Source: Pontivivens insulae | Lineage (GTDB): Bacteria; Pseudomonadota; Alphaproteobacteria; Rhodobacterales; Rhodobacteraceae | Length of the DNA stretch: 64,000 bases | Direction of reading: 5' to 3' | Assembly (NCBI RefSeq): GCF_900302495.1 | Contig: NZ_OMKW01000002.1 | Coordinates: 124,001-188,000 of the forward strand | Shown: positions 56,105 to 64,000 of the stretch, piece by piece | Layout of the letters: every line of letters starts with the position of its first letter | Position numbering within the stretch: the first letter of the stretch is position 1 | Translations under genes and position numbers: made by a program | Notes under the pieces: generated by a model | Database searches by the model: none | Told to the model about the DNA's origin: nothing | The model's input: only the letters and a program-made list of their open reading frames with translations

Positions 56105-56190
56105 TGCAGCGCGCGCCGCTCTGCTGAATTGCGCAACACCGGCGCGGAGGCGCGCAATCTGGGCGCAAATCACATCAGAAAGGATTTGCT

Positions 56191-56394
56191 ATGCGCCGCC
56201 CGAAACTGCTGATCGCCGCTGCCCGAGAGGCCGCATCCCGCATGCGGAACCGACAGGGTCTATCTCTCGATATGCTGGAAGAGCGGGAAGAGCATCTCAA
56301 CATCTCACGCCGTGCGCGAGCTGCTGACTATGATGTTGTTCAACATGTGGAGGTCTTGGCCCGGCTTTTGGTCGCGCGCCGGGCCAAAGCCTGA
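56191..56394 (+). CDS. DUF6477-like small protein
   Basis: 67 residues starting MRRPKLLIAAAREAASRMRN. A helical, basic protein; AAAGGA precedes the ATG. DUF6477 proteins usually sit next to DUF6456, exactly as here, so the pair probably works together. Ends 2 bp before the stop of the convergent MttB homologue. Confidence 0.75.
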   Translation: MRRPKLLIAAAREAASRMRNRQGLSLDMLEEREEHLNISRRARAADYDVVQHVEVLARLLVARRAKA

Positions 56395-56396
56395 GA

Positions 56397-57953
56397 TCAG
56401 CCGAATGCGTCTGGTTCGCTTGCCTTGCGTCGTGCGACGTAGCCTGCAAGCTCTTCGGCAATACCTGGGTCGATCTTGGGGGCGATATATTCGTTCATCA
56501 TTTTGTTGACGCGCGCGCGCGCCAGCGCCATCGAGTCAGGCGCCCCCTCATCGGCCCAGGTTTCGTAGGGGCGATAGTCGAGCACTTCAGAGCGCCAGAA
56601 CGCGTCCTTAAAGTTGGCTTGGGTGTGCGCGCAGCCCAGATAATGCCCACCCGGACCAACTTCCCGGATCGCGTCCATTGCCTGCCCGTTTTCGGAGATG
56701 TCCACGCCCGCCGCAACGGAATGGAGGATCCCAAGCTGGTCTGCGTCGAGCACGAATTTCTCGAACGAGGCGACGAGACCACCCTCCAGCCAGCCGCACG
56801 AATGCAACATGAAATTGACGCCGCCCAACAGGGCCGCATTCAGTGTATTTGCGGTTTCGTAAGCGGCTTGCGCATCCGGCAATTTCGACCCGCACAGGCC
56901 GCCACCCGAACGGAAGGGCAGGTTCAGCCTGCGGGCAAGCTGACCCGCGCCATAGAGAATCTTCGACGCTTCCGGCGTTCCGAATGTAGGTGCGCCTGAG
57001 TTCATGTCGATTGAGGTCACGAAGGCGCCAAAGATCACCGGCGCGCCGGGGCGGATCAGCTGAGAATAGGCAATCCCTGCTAGCGCTTCGGCGAGGACCT
57101 GCGTCAGCGTTCCCGCGACCGAGACCGGGGCCATCGCTCCACCCACGATGAAGGGGGAGACGATGCAGGCTTGCATGTTCGCGGCATAGACTTCGAGCGC
57201 ACCCATCATCGTCGCATCGAATGTGAGCGGCGAGTTGATGTTGATCAGCGAGGTCATGTGCGGCGCTTCGGTCGCCTTCTCTCCGAACAGGATCTTGCAC
57301 ATTTCGACACTGTCGACGGCCCGTTCGGGTTCCGTCACGGAGCCCATGAACGGTTTGTCGCTGAGCGTCATATGCGCTTCGAGCATATCGAGGTGACGTT
57401 TGTTGACGGCAACATCTGTCGGTTCGCACACCGTGCCGCCGGAATGGTGCACCCATTTCGACATGTAGCCCAGTTTCACGAAGGTGCGGAAATCCTCCAT
57501 CGTGGCATAGCGGCGGTTGCCGTCGAGGTCGCGAACGAAGGGCGGGCCATAGACCGGGGCAAGGACAAGATTGCGGCCGCCAATCTCTACATTCCGCTCG
57601 GGGTTGCGTGCATGCTGTGTGAACTGGGAAGGTGCTGTGGCGCAAAGCTTGCGGGCAAGGCCACGGGGGATGCGCACACGCTCTCCCTGTACGTCTGCGC
57701 CAGCGTCACGCCAGCGGTCGAGCGCGGCGGGGTTGTCAACGAATGCGACGCCGACTTCCTCAAGAATCGTTTCGGCATTGTACTCGATAATTTCGATCGC
57801 CTCGGGCGTAAGAACCTCGAAATCGGGTATGTTACGGGTGATGTAACGCGCTGCTTCGATCTTGGGGGCTGTGCGCTCAGCCCGTCGGGCTGCGCCGCCC
57901 CCGCCGCGTCGTCCGCGCGCCGCGCGCGGGGCTGCTTCCTGAACATCCGCCAT
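56397..57953 (-). CDS. Trimethylamine methyltransferase MttB-family protein (non-pyrrolysine type)
   Basis: 518 residues in one open frame without an in-frame UAG, so it is a non-pyrrolysine member (as in glycine betaine methyltransferases). The N-terminal 30 residues are Arg/Gly/Ala-rich (AARGRRGGGGAARRAE). The TIM-barrel core contains PVYGPPFVRDLDGNRRYATM and SGGTVCEPTDVAVNKRHLDM. No corrinoid protein or reductive activase gene is next to it, so a partner must lie elsewhere. Confidence 0.88.
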   Translation of the reverse strand: MADVQEAAPRAARGRRGGGGAARRAERTAPKIEAARYITRNIPDFEVLTPEAIEIIEYNAETILEEVGVAFVDNPAALDRWRDAGADVQGERVRIPRGLARKLCATAPSQFTQHARNPERNVEIGGRNLVLAPVYGPPFVRDLDGNRRYATMEDFRTFVKLGYMSKWVHHSGGTVCEPTDVAVNKRHLDMLEAHMTLSDKPFMGSVTEPERAVDSVEMCKILFGEKATEAPHMTSLININSPLTFDATMMGALEVYAANMQACIVSPFIVGGAMAPVSVAGTLTQVLAEALAGIAYSQLIRPGAPVIFGAFVTSIDMNSGAPTFGTPEASKILYGAGQLARRLNLPFRSGGGLCGSKLPDAQAAYETANTLNAALLGGVNFMLHSCGWLEGGLVASFEKFVLDADQLGILHSVAAGVDISENGQAMDAIREVGPGGHYLGCAHTQANFKDAFWRSEVLDYRPYETWADEGAPDSMALARARVNKMMNEYIAPKIDPGIAEELAGYVARRKASEPDAFG

Positions 57954-58136
57954 TGATATCTCCACGCCATGCAGGTTTTCCAATGACAGTAGCGCTCCGT
58001 CGGTGGTGCTTCGGCGGCATTCCCGCCCCTCCTTGGCGCGGATGCGACACACCCCTGTCGCGAGCAACTTGTTTTTGACCTCCGAAAATCTCGTGCCATT
58101 TTCCAAGCTGACGCATTTAAGCCAGAGGACCATTTG

Positions 58137-59240
58137 ATGAAGATCTCGAACGCTAAGGTTTCCGTCGCCCTTCTTGCCGCAGCCATTGTTCTTGCGGGCT
58201 GTTGGGAAGATGAGGATGAGACGGCTGAAAGTGGCAGTGAAACAGAAGTGACCACAACCGCTGAGGCTGAGACGGATGCTGCAGCCGAGGCAGCCGCCGC
58301 TGCTGAGGCGGAAGCAGAAGCCGCAGCGGCGGCAGAGGCCGAAGCCATCGCGGCTGCGGAAGCGGAAGCCGCCCGCCTCGCGGAGGAGGCCGCAATCGCC
58401 GAAGCCGAAGCGGCCGCCGAACAGCTCGCGATCGAGCAAGCCGCCTTGGAAGCAGAGGCAGCGCGGTTGGCCGAGGAAGCGGAAGCAGCGGCAACAGCTG
58501 CTGCGGAGGCCGCCGCAGCGGAGGCCGAGGCCGCAGCAGCAGAGATCGCTGAAGCGGCAGAGGAAGCCGAAGCAGATCTGCAAACCGCGATAGATGATGC
58601 CGCTGACGAAGTGGCATCCTTCGCGGATGGGGCGACCGCAGACGCTCGGGCCGACGCGATCGCCCAAGTCGCGGATGACGTGATCGAGGCGACCGAAGAG
58701 GATCTCACAGCCCCAGCCGCCGAAAGCGAGGCCGCCGCCGACACTTCTGGCGACGCGTCCAGCGGCGATGCGACACCGGTTTCTGACGACACTGCGGCAG
58801 ACGCAGCGACAAGCGAAGAGGTTGCGGAAATCGCGGAAGACGTCACAGCCGCGACAGAGGAGGACCTGGCTGAAGTTGAGGTGGCATCAAACGAATCCGA
58901 CTCCGCTGACGCTTCTTCAACCGCCGCTCCGTCAGCGCAGGATGCCGCGCTGGCGCAATTCGTCGGATCCTGGGCGCCGGAGGGTCAGTGCGATGTTGCG
59001 GCAGAAAGGGTCAGCGTATCGGGTATGACAATTTCACGCGGTGAGACGGAGTGCACAGTGGAAAGCATTGAGCCGAGCCTGCGCCTGGATGGGATTTCCC
59101 CGGTGGCGGGCGCAGAGCTGAGCCTGCCAGATTGCGGAGCATTGACCGGTGAAGACAGCATCCTGTTGATCGAGATGATCGATGGGGCGGTCACGCTGCA
59201 GTTGGAAGATGGGCCTGTCGCCCTGCAGCGCTGCGAATAG
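58137..59240 (+). CDS. Ala/Glu-rich lipoprotein with a long helical repeat
   Basis: 367 residues from ATG 58137. The lipobox LAGC (Cys22) ends the signal peptide. Residues about 30-150 are almost only Ala and Glu in AEAEA/AAEAE patterns, expected to form a long rigid helix or coiled coil. A middle part is rich in Asp, Ser and Thr. The compact C-terminal domain (about 285-367) starts FVGSWAPEGQCDVAAERVSV and has four cysteines. It may be anchored in the outer membrane with its domain held at a distance. No family recognised. Confidence 0.75.
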   Translation: MKISNAKVSVALLAAAIVLAGCWEDEDETAESGSETEVTTTAEAETDAAAEAAAAAEAEAEAAAAAEAEAIAAAEAEAARLAEEAAIAEAEAAAEQLAIEQAALEAEAARLAEEAEAAATAAAEAAAAEAEAAAAEIAEAAEEAEADLQTAIDDAADEVASFADGATADARADAIAQVADDVIEATEEDLTAPAAESEAAADTSGDASSGDATPVSDDTAADAATSEEVAEIAEDVTAATEEDLAEVEVASNESDSADASSTAAPSAQDAALAQFVGSWAPEGQCDVAAERVSVSGMTISRGETECTVESIEPSLRLDGISPVAGAELSLPDCGALTGEDSILLIEMIDGAVTLQLEDGPVALQRCE

Positions 59241-59251
59241 ACGAAATGAAA

Positions 59252-59277
59252 AGGGGCGTGTCCGACGACGCGCCCCT
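59252..59277. terminator. Bidirectional hairpin between the lipoprotein gene and the SufT-like gene
   Basis: Stem AGGGGCGTGTC / GACGCGCCCCT with a T-G wobble and a 4-nt loop, between two convergent genes. Confidence 0.75.
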
Positions 59278-59283
59278 GTTGCC

Positions 59284-59643
59284 TTACATGAAGCCCAATT
59301 CGAGTTTGGCTTCATCAGAGAGCATTTCCATGCCCCAGGGCGGCTCCCAAATCAGCTCGACGCTGACCGTTTGGACGCCGGGCAAAGGCTCGATCGCCTC
59401 GGCAACCCAACCGGGCATCTCACCGGCGACGGGGCATCCCGGCGCGGTCAGGGTCATCAGCACGGAGACGTTGCCGCCGTCATCAATTTCGATCGTGTAG
59501 ACAAGGCCCAGATCGTAGATGTTCACTGGAATTTCAGGGTCATGCACCGTCCGGCACGCTTCGACGATACTGTCGTAGAGCGGGTGATCTGTCGTGGACG
59601 GCTTGATGAGGGGTGCGCCCTCCATCGGTGCTTCTGCGTTCAT
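59284..59643 (-). CDS. SufT-like iron-sulfur assembly factor (DUF59)
   Basis: 119 residues. [20 protein letters not shown] and [17 protein letters not shown], with the conserved Cys of DUF59, point to the SufT/MIP18-type subgroup. Likely helps Fe-S cluster maturation. Its upstream region holds repeat family A copies. Confidence 0.88.
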   Translation of the reverse strand: MNAEAPMEGAPLIKPSTTDHPLYDSIVEACRTVHDPEIPVNIYDLGLVYTIEIDDGGNVSVLMTLTAPGCPVAGEMPGWVAEAIEPLPGVQTVSVELIWEPPWGMEMLSDEAKLELGFM

Positions 59644-59715
59644 CGCGCGGGCTCCGGTTCGATTTCCTGAGTGAAGATATAGGGAATGTGCCGGCGGACG
59701 TAAAGGTGAGGGCGG

Positions 59716-59760
59716 ATGCCTCCGCCGGCGGAGTTCGCGCCGACCTGATTTTTTGGCCAA
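59716..59760 (+). repeat. Repeat family A, degenerate copy
   Basis: GGATGCCTCCGccGGCGGAG starts the element, and GATTTTTTGGCCAA ends it, with an insertion in the middle. Degenerate in the centre but recognisable at both ends. It forms an inverted pair with the next copy. Confidence 0.45.
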
Positions 59761-59765
59761 TCCTG

Positions 59766-59800
59766 TCTTCTTCTTGGCTGAAATATCCTCGCGCGGCAGC
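59766..59800 (-). repeat. Repeat family A, copy 5
   Basis: On the minus strand GCTGCCGCGCGAGGATATTT then CAGCCAAGAAGAAGA. It lies in the 212-bp gap between the SufT-like gene and tgt, in inverted orientation to the degenerate copy. Confidence 0.75.
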
Positions 59801-59855
59801 GCGAAACCGTGCTTGCCCTTTTCCTTTCTGTGCCAACGGCGTATGCGCTGGTCCC

Positions 59856-60986
59856 ATGACCCAGCGATTTTCATTTTCCATTGCCGCCAAAGATGGACGT
59901 GCGCGGACCGGAACCGTTCATACGCCCCGTGGCGAAATACGCACTCCAGCTTTCATGCCCGTGGGTACGGCGGCCACGGTTAAGGCGATGCTGCCCGAAA
60001 ACGTCCGCGCCACCGGCGCCGATATTCTGCTTGGCAACACCTATCATCTGATGCTGCGTCCGACGGCGGAACGGATTGCCAAGCTGGGCGGCTTGCACAA
60101 GTTCATGAACTGGGACCGGCCGATCCTGACGGATAGTGGCGGTTTTCAGGTGATGAGCCTCGCGCAGTTGCGCAAACTCACCGAAGAGGGCGTGACCTTC
60201 AAATCCCATATTGACGGCTCCCGCCATATGCTGAGCCCGGAACGCAGTATGGAGATCCAGAAACTTCTGGGATCGGACATTGTCATGTGCTTTGACGAGT
60301 GCCCGGCGCTTCCGGCAGATCGCAAGCGCATCGAGCAGAGCATGGAACTGTCGATGCGTTGGGCGCAACGCTCGCGCGACGCGTTCGGGGACAGGCCGGG
60401 GCATGCTCTGTTTGGCATCCAGCAAGGCGGGCTGGAGGAGGACATGCGGGCCCGGTCGGCGGACGCGTTGCGTGCTATTGAATTTGACGGATATGCCGTT
60501 GGCGGCCTTGCCGTGGGCGAGGGCCAGGAGGCGATGTTTGCGTGCCTTGACTACGCGCCTGAACAACTGCCGCAGGATAAACCCCGATATCTGATGGGGG
60601 TTGGCAAACCAGATGACATCGTGGGCGCGGTGCAGCGCGGCATAGACATGTTCGACTGTGTTCTTCCATCCAGATCCGGCCGAACGGGCCAGGCGCAAAC
60701 CCGCATGGGGCAGGTGAACCTGCGCAACGCCAGACATGCGGATGACCCCCGGCCGCTCGATCCCGAATGCACGTGCCCATGCTGCACGCAATATTCACGG
60801 GCGTATCTGCATCATGTGCACAAGGCCCAGGAAATGATCGCCGGAATGCTGCTGACCTGGCACAACTTACATTATTATCAGGAGCTTATGCAGGGGTTGC
60901 GAGATGCAATTGCCGAACGGGCACTGGATGAATTCGTTGCGGTGTTCCACGCGCGACGCGAGCAGGGCGATTTGGAGAGGCTTTGA
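59856..60986 (+). CDS. tgt: tRNA-guanine transglycosylase (queuine/preQ1)
   Basis: 376 residues from ATG 59856. Nucleophile region [12 protein letters not shown], second catalytic region, and the zinc site [16 protein letters not shown] with the late His in [10 protein letters not shown]. Inserts preQ1 at G34 of GUN-anticodon tRNAs. Confidence 0.95.
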   Translation: MTQRFSFSIAAKDGRARTGTVHTPRGEIRTPAFMPVGTAATVKAMLPENVRATGADILLGNTYHLMLRPTAERIAKLGGLHKFMNWDRPILTDSGGFQVMSLAQLRKLTEEGVTFKSHIDGSRHMLSPERSMEIQKLLGSDIVMCFDECPALPADRKRIEQSMELSMRWAQRSRDAFGDRPGHALFGIQQGGLEEDMRARSADALRAIEFDGYAVGGLAVGEGQEAMFACLDYAPEQLPQDKPRYLMGVGKPDDIVGAVQRGIDMFDCVLPSRSGRTGQAQTRMGQVNLRNARHADDPRPLDPECTCPCCTQYSRAYLHHVHKAQEMIAGMLLTWHNLHYYQELMQGLRDAIAERALDEFVAVFHARREQGDLERL

Positions 60987-61109
60987 GCCTTCTTCCTTGT
61001 TAATCGCTTGTCAAATCTCAGTCTGCTTCATTGCATGAAATGATACCGCTGCCCTTGTCCTTCCCCTTTGCGCGGCGCAGCATAAGACAGGCCGAGTCAC
61101 CGGGTGCCC

Positions 61110-61139
61110 CTTGAACGCACCGTGAACGGGATACAGATA
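61110..61139 (+). promoter_or_regulatory. Candidate heat-shock (RpoH) promoter of lon
   Basis: CTTGAA at 61110-61115 and a GATACAGAT-like -10 region 14 nt downstream resemble the alphaproteobacterial RpoH pattern. It lies 95 bp upstream of the lon start. Weak evidence by sequence alone. Confidence 0.35.
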
Positions 61140-61209
61140 TAGCTTCCAGACGGGGAGGTCTGCGCTGCCGATGATCGGGGCCGGGCGTCCTGCGAGAAAG
61201 GACTTTTCG

Positions 61210-63618
61210 ATGACCGAGACAACTCAGATTACATTGCCTGTGCTGCCTTTGCGCGACATTGTCGTGTTCCCGCACATGGTCGTGCCGCTTTTCGTGGGGC
61301 GCGACCGCTCGGTGAAAGCGCTTGAGGCGGTGATGTCAGGTGGCAAGCAAATCCTGCTGTCCGCTCAGATGGACCCAGCAGAGGATGAGCCGACAGAAGG
61401 CTCCATCTACCCGACAGGCGTTCTGGCTTCCGTTCTCCAACTGCTTAAGCTGCCTGATGGAACCGTGAAGGTGCTTGTCGAAGGCAAGACACGCCAGCGT
61501 CTGAGCGCGATCCGTGACACCGGCGCCTATTTTGAGGCTGACGCCACACAGATCGCGGAAACAGCGAATGATCCCAGCGCGGTAGAGGCGTTGAGCCGCT
61601 CGATTGCGCAGGATTTTGAGCGTTATGCAAAGCTCAACAAAAATATCACCGATGAAGCCGTCGCCGCCGTTGGTGAGATCGATGAATCTGACCGTCTTGC
61701 GGACACCGTTGCGGGCCATCTTGGCGCCAAGATCGAGGTGAAGCAGGATCTGCTCGACACCGCGGATCTGGGCGAACGGATGGAGAAGATTTTCGGCCTG
61801 ATGCAGGGTGAAATCTCCGTCCTGCGCGTCGAGAAGAAGATCAAGACCCGCGTGAAGTCCCAGATGGAGCGGACCCAGCGCGAGTACTACCTGAACGAAC
61901 AGATGAAGGCGATCCAGAAGGAATTGGGCGACGGCGATTCTAACGAGGATGCTGTGGCCGAATACGAGGCCAAGATCGCTGACACCAAGCTCTCCGCTGA
62001 AGCTAAGGAAAAGTCCGAGGCCGAGCTTAAGAAGCTGCGCAATATGCCCCCGATGAGCGCGGAGGCCACCGTTGTGCGCAATTACCTCGACTGGATGCTG
62101 TCGATCCCGTGGGGCAAGCGTTCCCGCGTGAAGAAGGATCTGGTGCGCGCGCAGGACGTCCTCGACGCCGATCACTACGGTCTGGAGAAGGTGAAGGAGC
62201 GGATTGTCGAATATCTCGCTGTGCAACAGCGCAGCCAGAAGCTGCGTGGCCCGATCCTGTGTCTTGTCGGCCCTCCGGGTGTCGGCAAGACCTCGCTGGG
62301 TAAGTCCGTGGCGAAGGCAACGGGACGCGAGTTTATCCGCATCTCGCTTGGCGGCGTGCGCGATGAGTCTGAGATCCGTGGCCATCGCCGGACTTATATC
62401 GGTTCCATGCCGGGCAAGATCATCCAGTCAATGAAGAAGGCCAAGACCACCAACCCGCTGATCCTGCTCGATGAAATCGACAAGATGGGCCAGGACTTCC
62501 GCGGTGATCCAGCCTCCGCCATGCTCGAGGTGCTCGATCCCGAACAGAACGCCACGTTCAACGACCACTATCTCGAAGTGGACTATGACCTGTCGAACGT
62601 GATGTTCCTGACGACAGCGAACTCCTACAACATGCCGCGCCCGCTTCTGGACCGGATGGAGATTATTAGCCTCGCTGGCTACACCGAAGAGGAGAAGGCC
62701 GAGATTGCGCGCCGTCACCTCATCGCCAAGCAGGAGAAGGGCCACGGCCTCAAGAAGGGTGAGTTCGAGATCACGGATGAGGCGCTGCGCGACGTCATCC
62801 GCCTCTACACCCGCGAGGCGGGCGTGCGGAACCTCGAGCGGGAGATCGCGAAGCTCTGCCGCAAGGCCATCACCAAACTGGTGAAGAAGGAAACGGAGAA
62901 GGTCGTGGTCACGCCCGACAACCTGTCTGACTTCCTTGGCGTCAAGCGCTTCAAGTTCGGTCTGGCCGAGGAAGATGATCAGGTTGGTGTCGTTACCGGT
63001 CTTGCCTGGACGGAAGTTGGCGGCGATCTCTTGCAGATCGAGGCGCTGCGCCTTCCGGGTAAGGGCCGGATGAAGACGACCGGTAAGCTGGGCGACGTGA
63101 TGAAGGAGTCGATCGACGCGGCCTCCTCCTACGTCCGCTCCCGCTCGGTCAGCCTTGGCGTCAAACCGCCAGAGTTCGAGAAGCTCGACATCCACGTTCA
63201 CGTGCCTGAGGGTGCGACCCCGAAAGATGGGCCGAGCGCGGGCATCGGTATGGTGACCTCCATCGTCTCCGTCCTGACGCAGATCCCGGTGAAACGGGAT
63301 GTGGCGATGACAGGTGAGGTGACTTTGCGCGGCAACGTGCTGCCCATCGGTGGTCTGAAGGAAAAACTCCTCGCAGCCCTGCGCGGCGGTATCAAAACCG
63401 TTCTGATCCCGAAGGACAACGCGAAGGATTTGGTCGACATTCCCGATAGCGTGAAGAACGGGATGGAGATCATACCGGTCTCAAACGTGACCGAGGTGCT
63501 GGACGTCGCTTTGGTGTCAAAACCAGTCCCGACGGAATGGGATGAAGCGGCTGAGCTGGTCGCCGGAACGGCGGGTGAAGCAGGCGCGATTGATGAGGCT
63601 TCCGCCCGTGCGCATTGA
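61210..63618 (+). CDS. lon: ATP-dependent protease Lon
   Basis: 802 residues from ATG 61210 (GAAAGGA upstream). N-terminal LON substrate domain, AAA+ core with Walker [10 protein letters not shown], and a C-terminal serine-lysine protease domain with the catalytic Ser in [12 protein letters not shown]. Degrades misfolded and regulatory proteins. Followed by a perfect palindromic terminator and an HU gene. Confidence 0.97.
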   Translation: MTETTQITLPVLPLRDIVVFPHMVVPLFVGRDRSVKALEAVMSGGKQILLSAQMDPAEDEPTEGSIYPTGVLASVLQLLKLPDGTVKVLVEGKTRQRLSAIRDTGAYFEADATQIAETANDPSAVEALSRSIAQDFERYAKLNKNITDEAVAAVGEIDESDRLADTVAGHLGAKIEVKQDLLDTADLGERMEKIFGLMQGEISVLRVEKKIKTRVKSQMERTQREYYLNEQMKAIQKELGDGDSNEDAVAEYEAKIADTKLSAEAKEKSEAELKKLRNMPPMSAEATVVRNYLDWMLSIPWGKRSRVKKDLVRAQDVLDADHYGLEKVKERIVEYLAVQQRSQKLRGPILCLVGPPGVGKTSLGKSVAKATGREFIRISLGGVRDESEIRGHRRTYIGSMPGKIIQSMKKAKTTNPLILLDEIDKMGQDFRGDPASAMLEVLDPEQNATFNDHYLEVDYDLSNVMFLTTANSYNMPRPLLDRMEIISLAGYTEEEKAEIARRHLIAKQEKGHGLKKGEFEITDEALRDVIRLYTREAGVRNLEREIAKLCRKAITKLVKKETEKVVVTPDNLSDFLGVKRFKFGLAEEDDQVGVVTGLAWTEVGGDLLQIEALRLPGKGRMKTTGKLGDVMKESIDAASSYVRSRSVSLGVKPPEFEKLDIHVHVPEGATPKDGPSAGIGMVTSIVSVLTQIPVKRDVAMTGEVTLRGNVLPIGGLKEKLLAALRGGIKTVLIPKDNAKDLVDIPDSVKNGMEIIPVSNVTEVLDVALVSKPVPTEWDEAAELVAGTAGEAGAIDEASARAH

Positions 63619-63648
63619 ACCTGGGCATCAGCCTAGGTAGAAAACAGG

Positions 63649-63680
63649 GGCGCGCGATGCATCGCGCGCCTCGATTCTTT
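63649..63680 (+). terminator. Palindromic terminator of lon
   Basis: 22-bp perfect palindrome GGCGCGCGATGC ATCGCGCGCC at 63649-63670, then TCGATTCTTTT. Confidence 0.8.
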
Positions 63681-63698
63681 TGAGGCAGAAGGTGGAAC

Positions 63699-64000
63699 AT
63701 GCGACTGGTGGATGAGATGGAAGCACCCGAACAGGATGAAGCGACAGCCCCCGCCGACCTGCCGGAAATGATCCGCAAGAAGCAGATCGTTGAACAGACG
63801 GCTGAACTGACCGGAATGAGCAAGGGTGAAGTACGGCGCGTGCTGGATGCCGCACTCGGCTACATCCGCGAGACGCTGAATGACGGAAACGACGTCCATT
63901 ATCCGACGCTGGGTAAGATCAAGATCAAGGTTCCAGATCGTGAAGGCGCTAAGCCACAAATCCGTGTTGCGCTGGCAAAGAAATCGCCGGCTGACGCGAG
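63699..64000 (+). CDS. HU-family DNA-binding protein (partial, runs off the right edge)
   Basis: About 100 residues are visible from ATG 63699 (AGAAGGTGG upstream). After an acidic N-terminal extension (MRLVDEMEAPEQDEATAPAD) it reads IRKKQIVEQTAELTGMSKGE and GKIKIKVPDREGAKPQIR, the HU/IHF arm region. The extension before the HU domain is unusual. The lon-HU order is common in proteobacteria. The C-terminus lies outside the window. Confidence 0.8.
   Translation, partial: MRLVDEMEAPEQDEATAPADLPEMIRKKQIVEQTAELTGMSKGEVRRVLDAALGYIRETLNDGNDVHYPTLGKIKIKVPDREGAKPQIRVALAKKSPADA

Overview
The window is a gene-dense, GC-rich stretch of alphaproteobacterial chromosome. Gene content and order point to the Rhodobacteraceae (Roseobacter group). 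Supporting signs are the surE-pcm-nlpD-tatABC block, yajC-secD-secF followed by an Mth938-domain gene, lon followed by an HU gene, the divergent DUF6456/DUF6477 pair, small DUF1127-type proteins, a serC leader candidate, and prfB without a programmed frameshift. Most of the sequence is ordinary housekeeping DNA. I saw no prophage, insertion sequence, CRISPR array, rRNA or tRNA gene.

Layout. 1-5 kb: an rRNA methyltransferase coupled to a PIN-domain gene, an M48 protease, a TetR-controlled membrane protein and a glutathionyl-hydroquinone-reductase-like GST. 5-10.7 kb: an orphan low-complexity-free small protein, a CoxE-like VWA protein, two secreted proteins of unknown role, a GNAT enzyme and an AEC transporter. 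10.7-18 kb: a UbiH-type hydroxylase, an HAD nucleotidase, a methyltransferase, a GntR-hydratase-sulfotransferase run, a Tat-exported metallo-beta-lactamase-fold enzyme and a PLP aminotransferase. 18-28 kb: lipA, a KefB-type antiporter beside twin CBS-membrane proteins, hpt, a COQ10-like protein, an XSA-repeat protein, prfB, an SDR and an orphan ABC ATPase. 28-35 kb (minus strand): surE-pcm-nlpD-tatA-tatB-tatC-DUF815 ATPase, then a TspO-like membrane protein and a DUF1203 protein. 35-42 kb: pseudoazurin, serS, yajC-secD-secF, sodB. 42-48 kb: a MATE transporter, a three-gene YqjD/YqjE-like membrane cluster and a MocR regulator with its DMT exporter. 48-54 kb: serC-serA behind a structured leader, an FKBP isomerase, rmuC and purA. 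54-64 kb: DUF6456/DUF6477, an MttB homologue, an Ala/Glu-rich lipoprotein, a SufT-like protein, tgt, lon and the start of an HU gene.

How the genes work together. Protein export and envelope quality control are well represented: SecDF-YajC, TatABC, an NlpD-like amidase activator, Lon, an M48 protease and FKBP. Several cargo proteins with twin-arginine or lipoprotein signals lie nearby. Serine synthesis (serC-serA) forms one co-oriented unit.

The most notable non-textbook signals are between or inside genes. (1) A short interspersed element of about 35 bp (GCCTCCGGCGGGGATATTT, then TT-GCCAAGAAGAAG) occurs five times, plus one degenerate copy, and twice as inverted pairs inside one intergenic gap. 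(2) A second hairpin family of about 27 bp occurs three times. (3) Four GTGCAC-like hexamers are spaced exactly 11 bp apart ahead of the M48 protease gene. (4) Two near-identical perfect operators separate tetR from its divergent neighbour. (5) An XSA-triplet repeat protein contains six perfect 9-bp units. (6) The serC leader has two long-range stems, the second ending next to the Shine-Dalgarno sequence.
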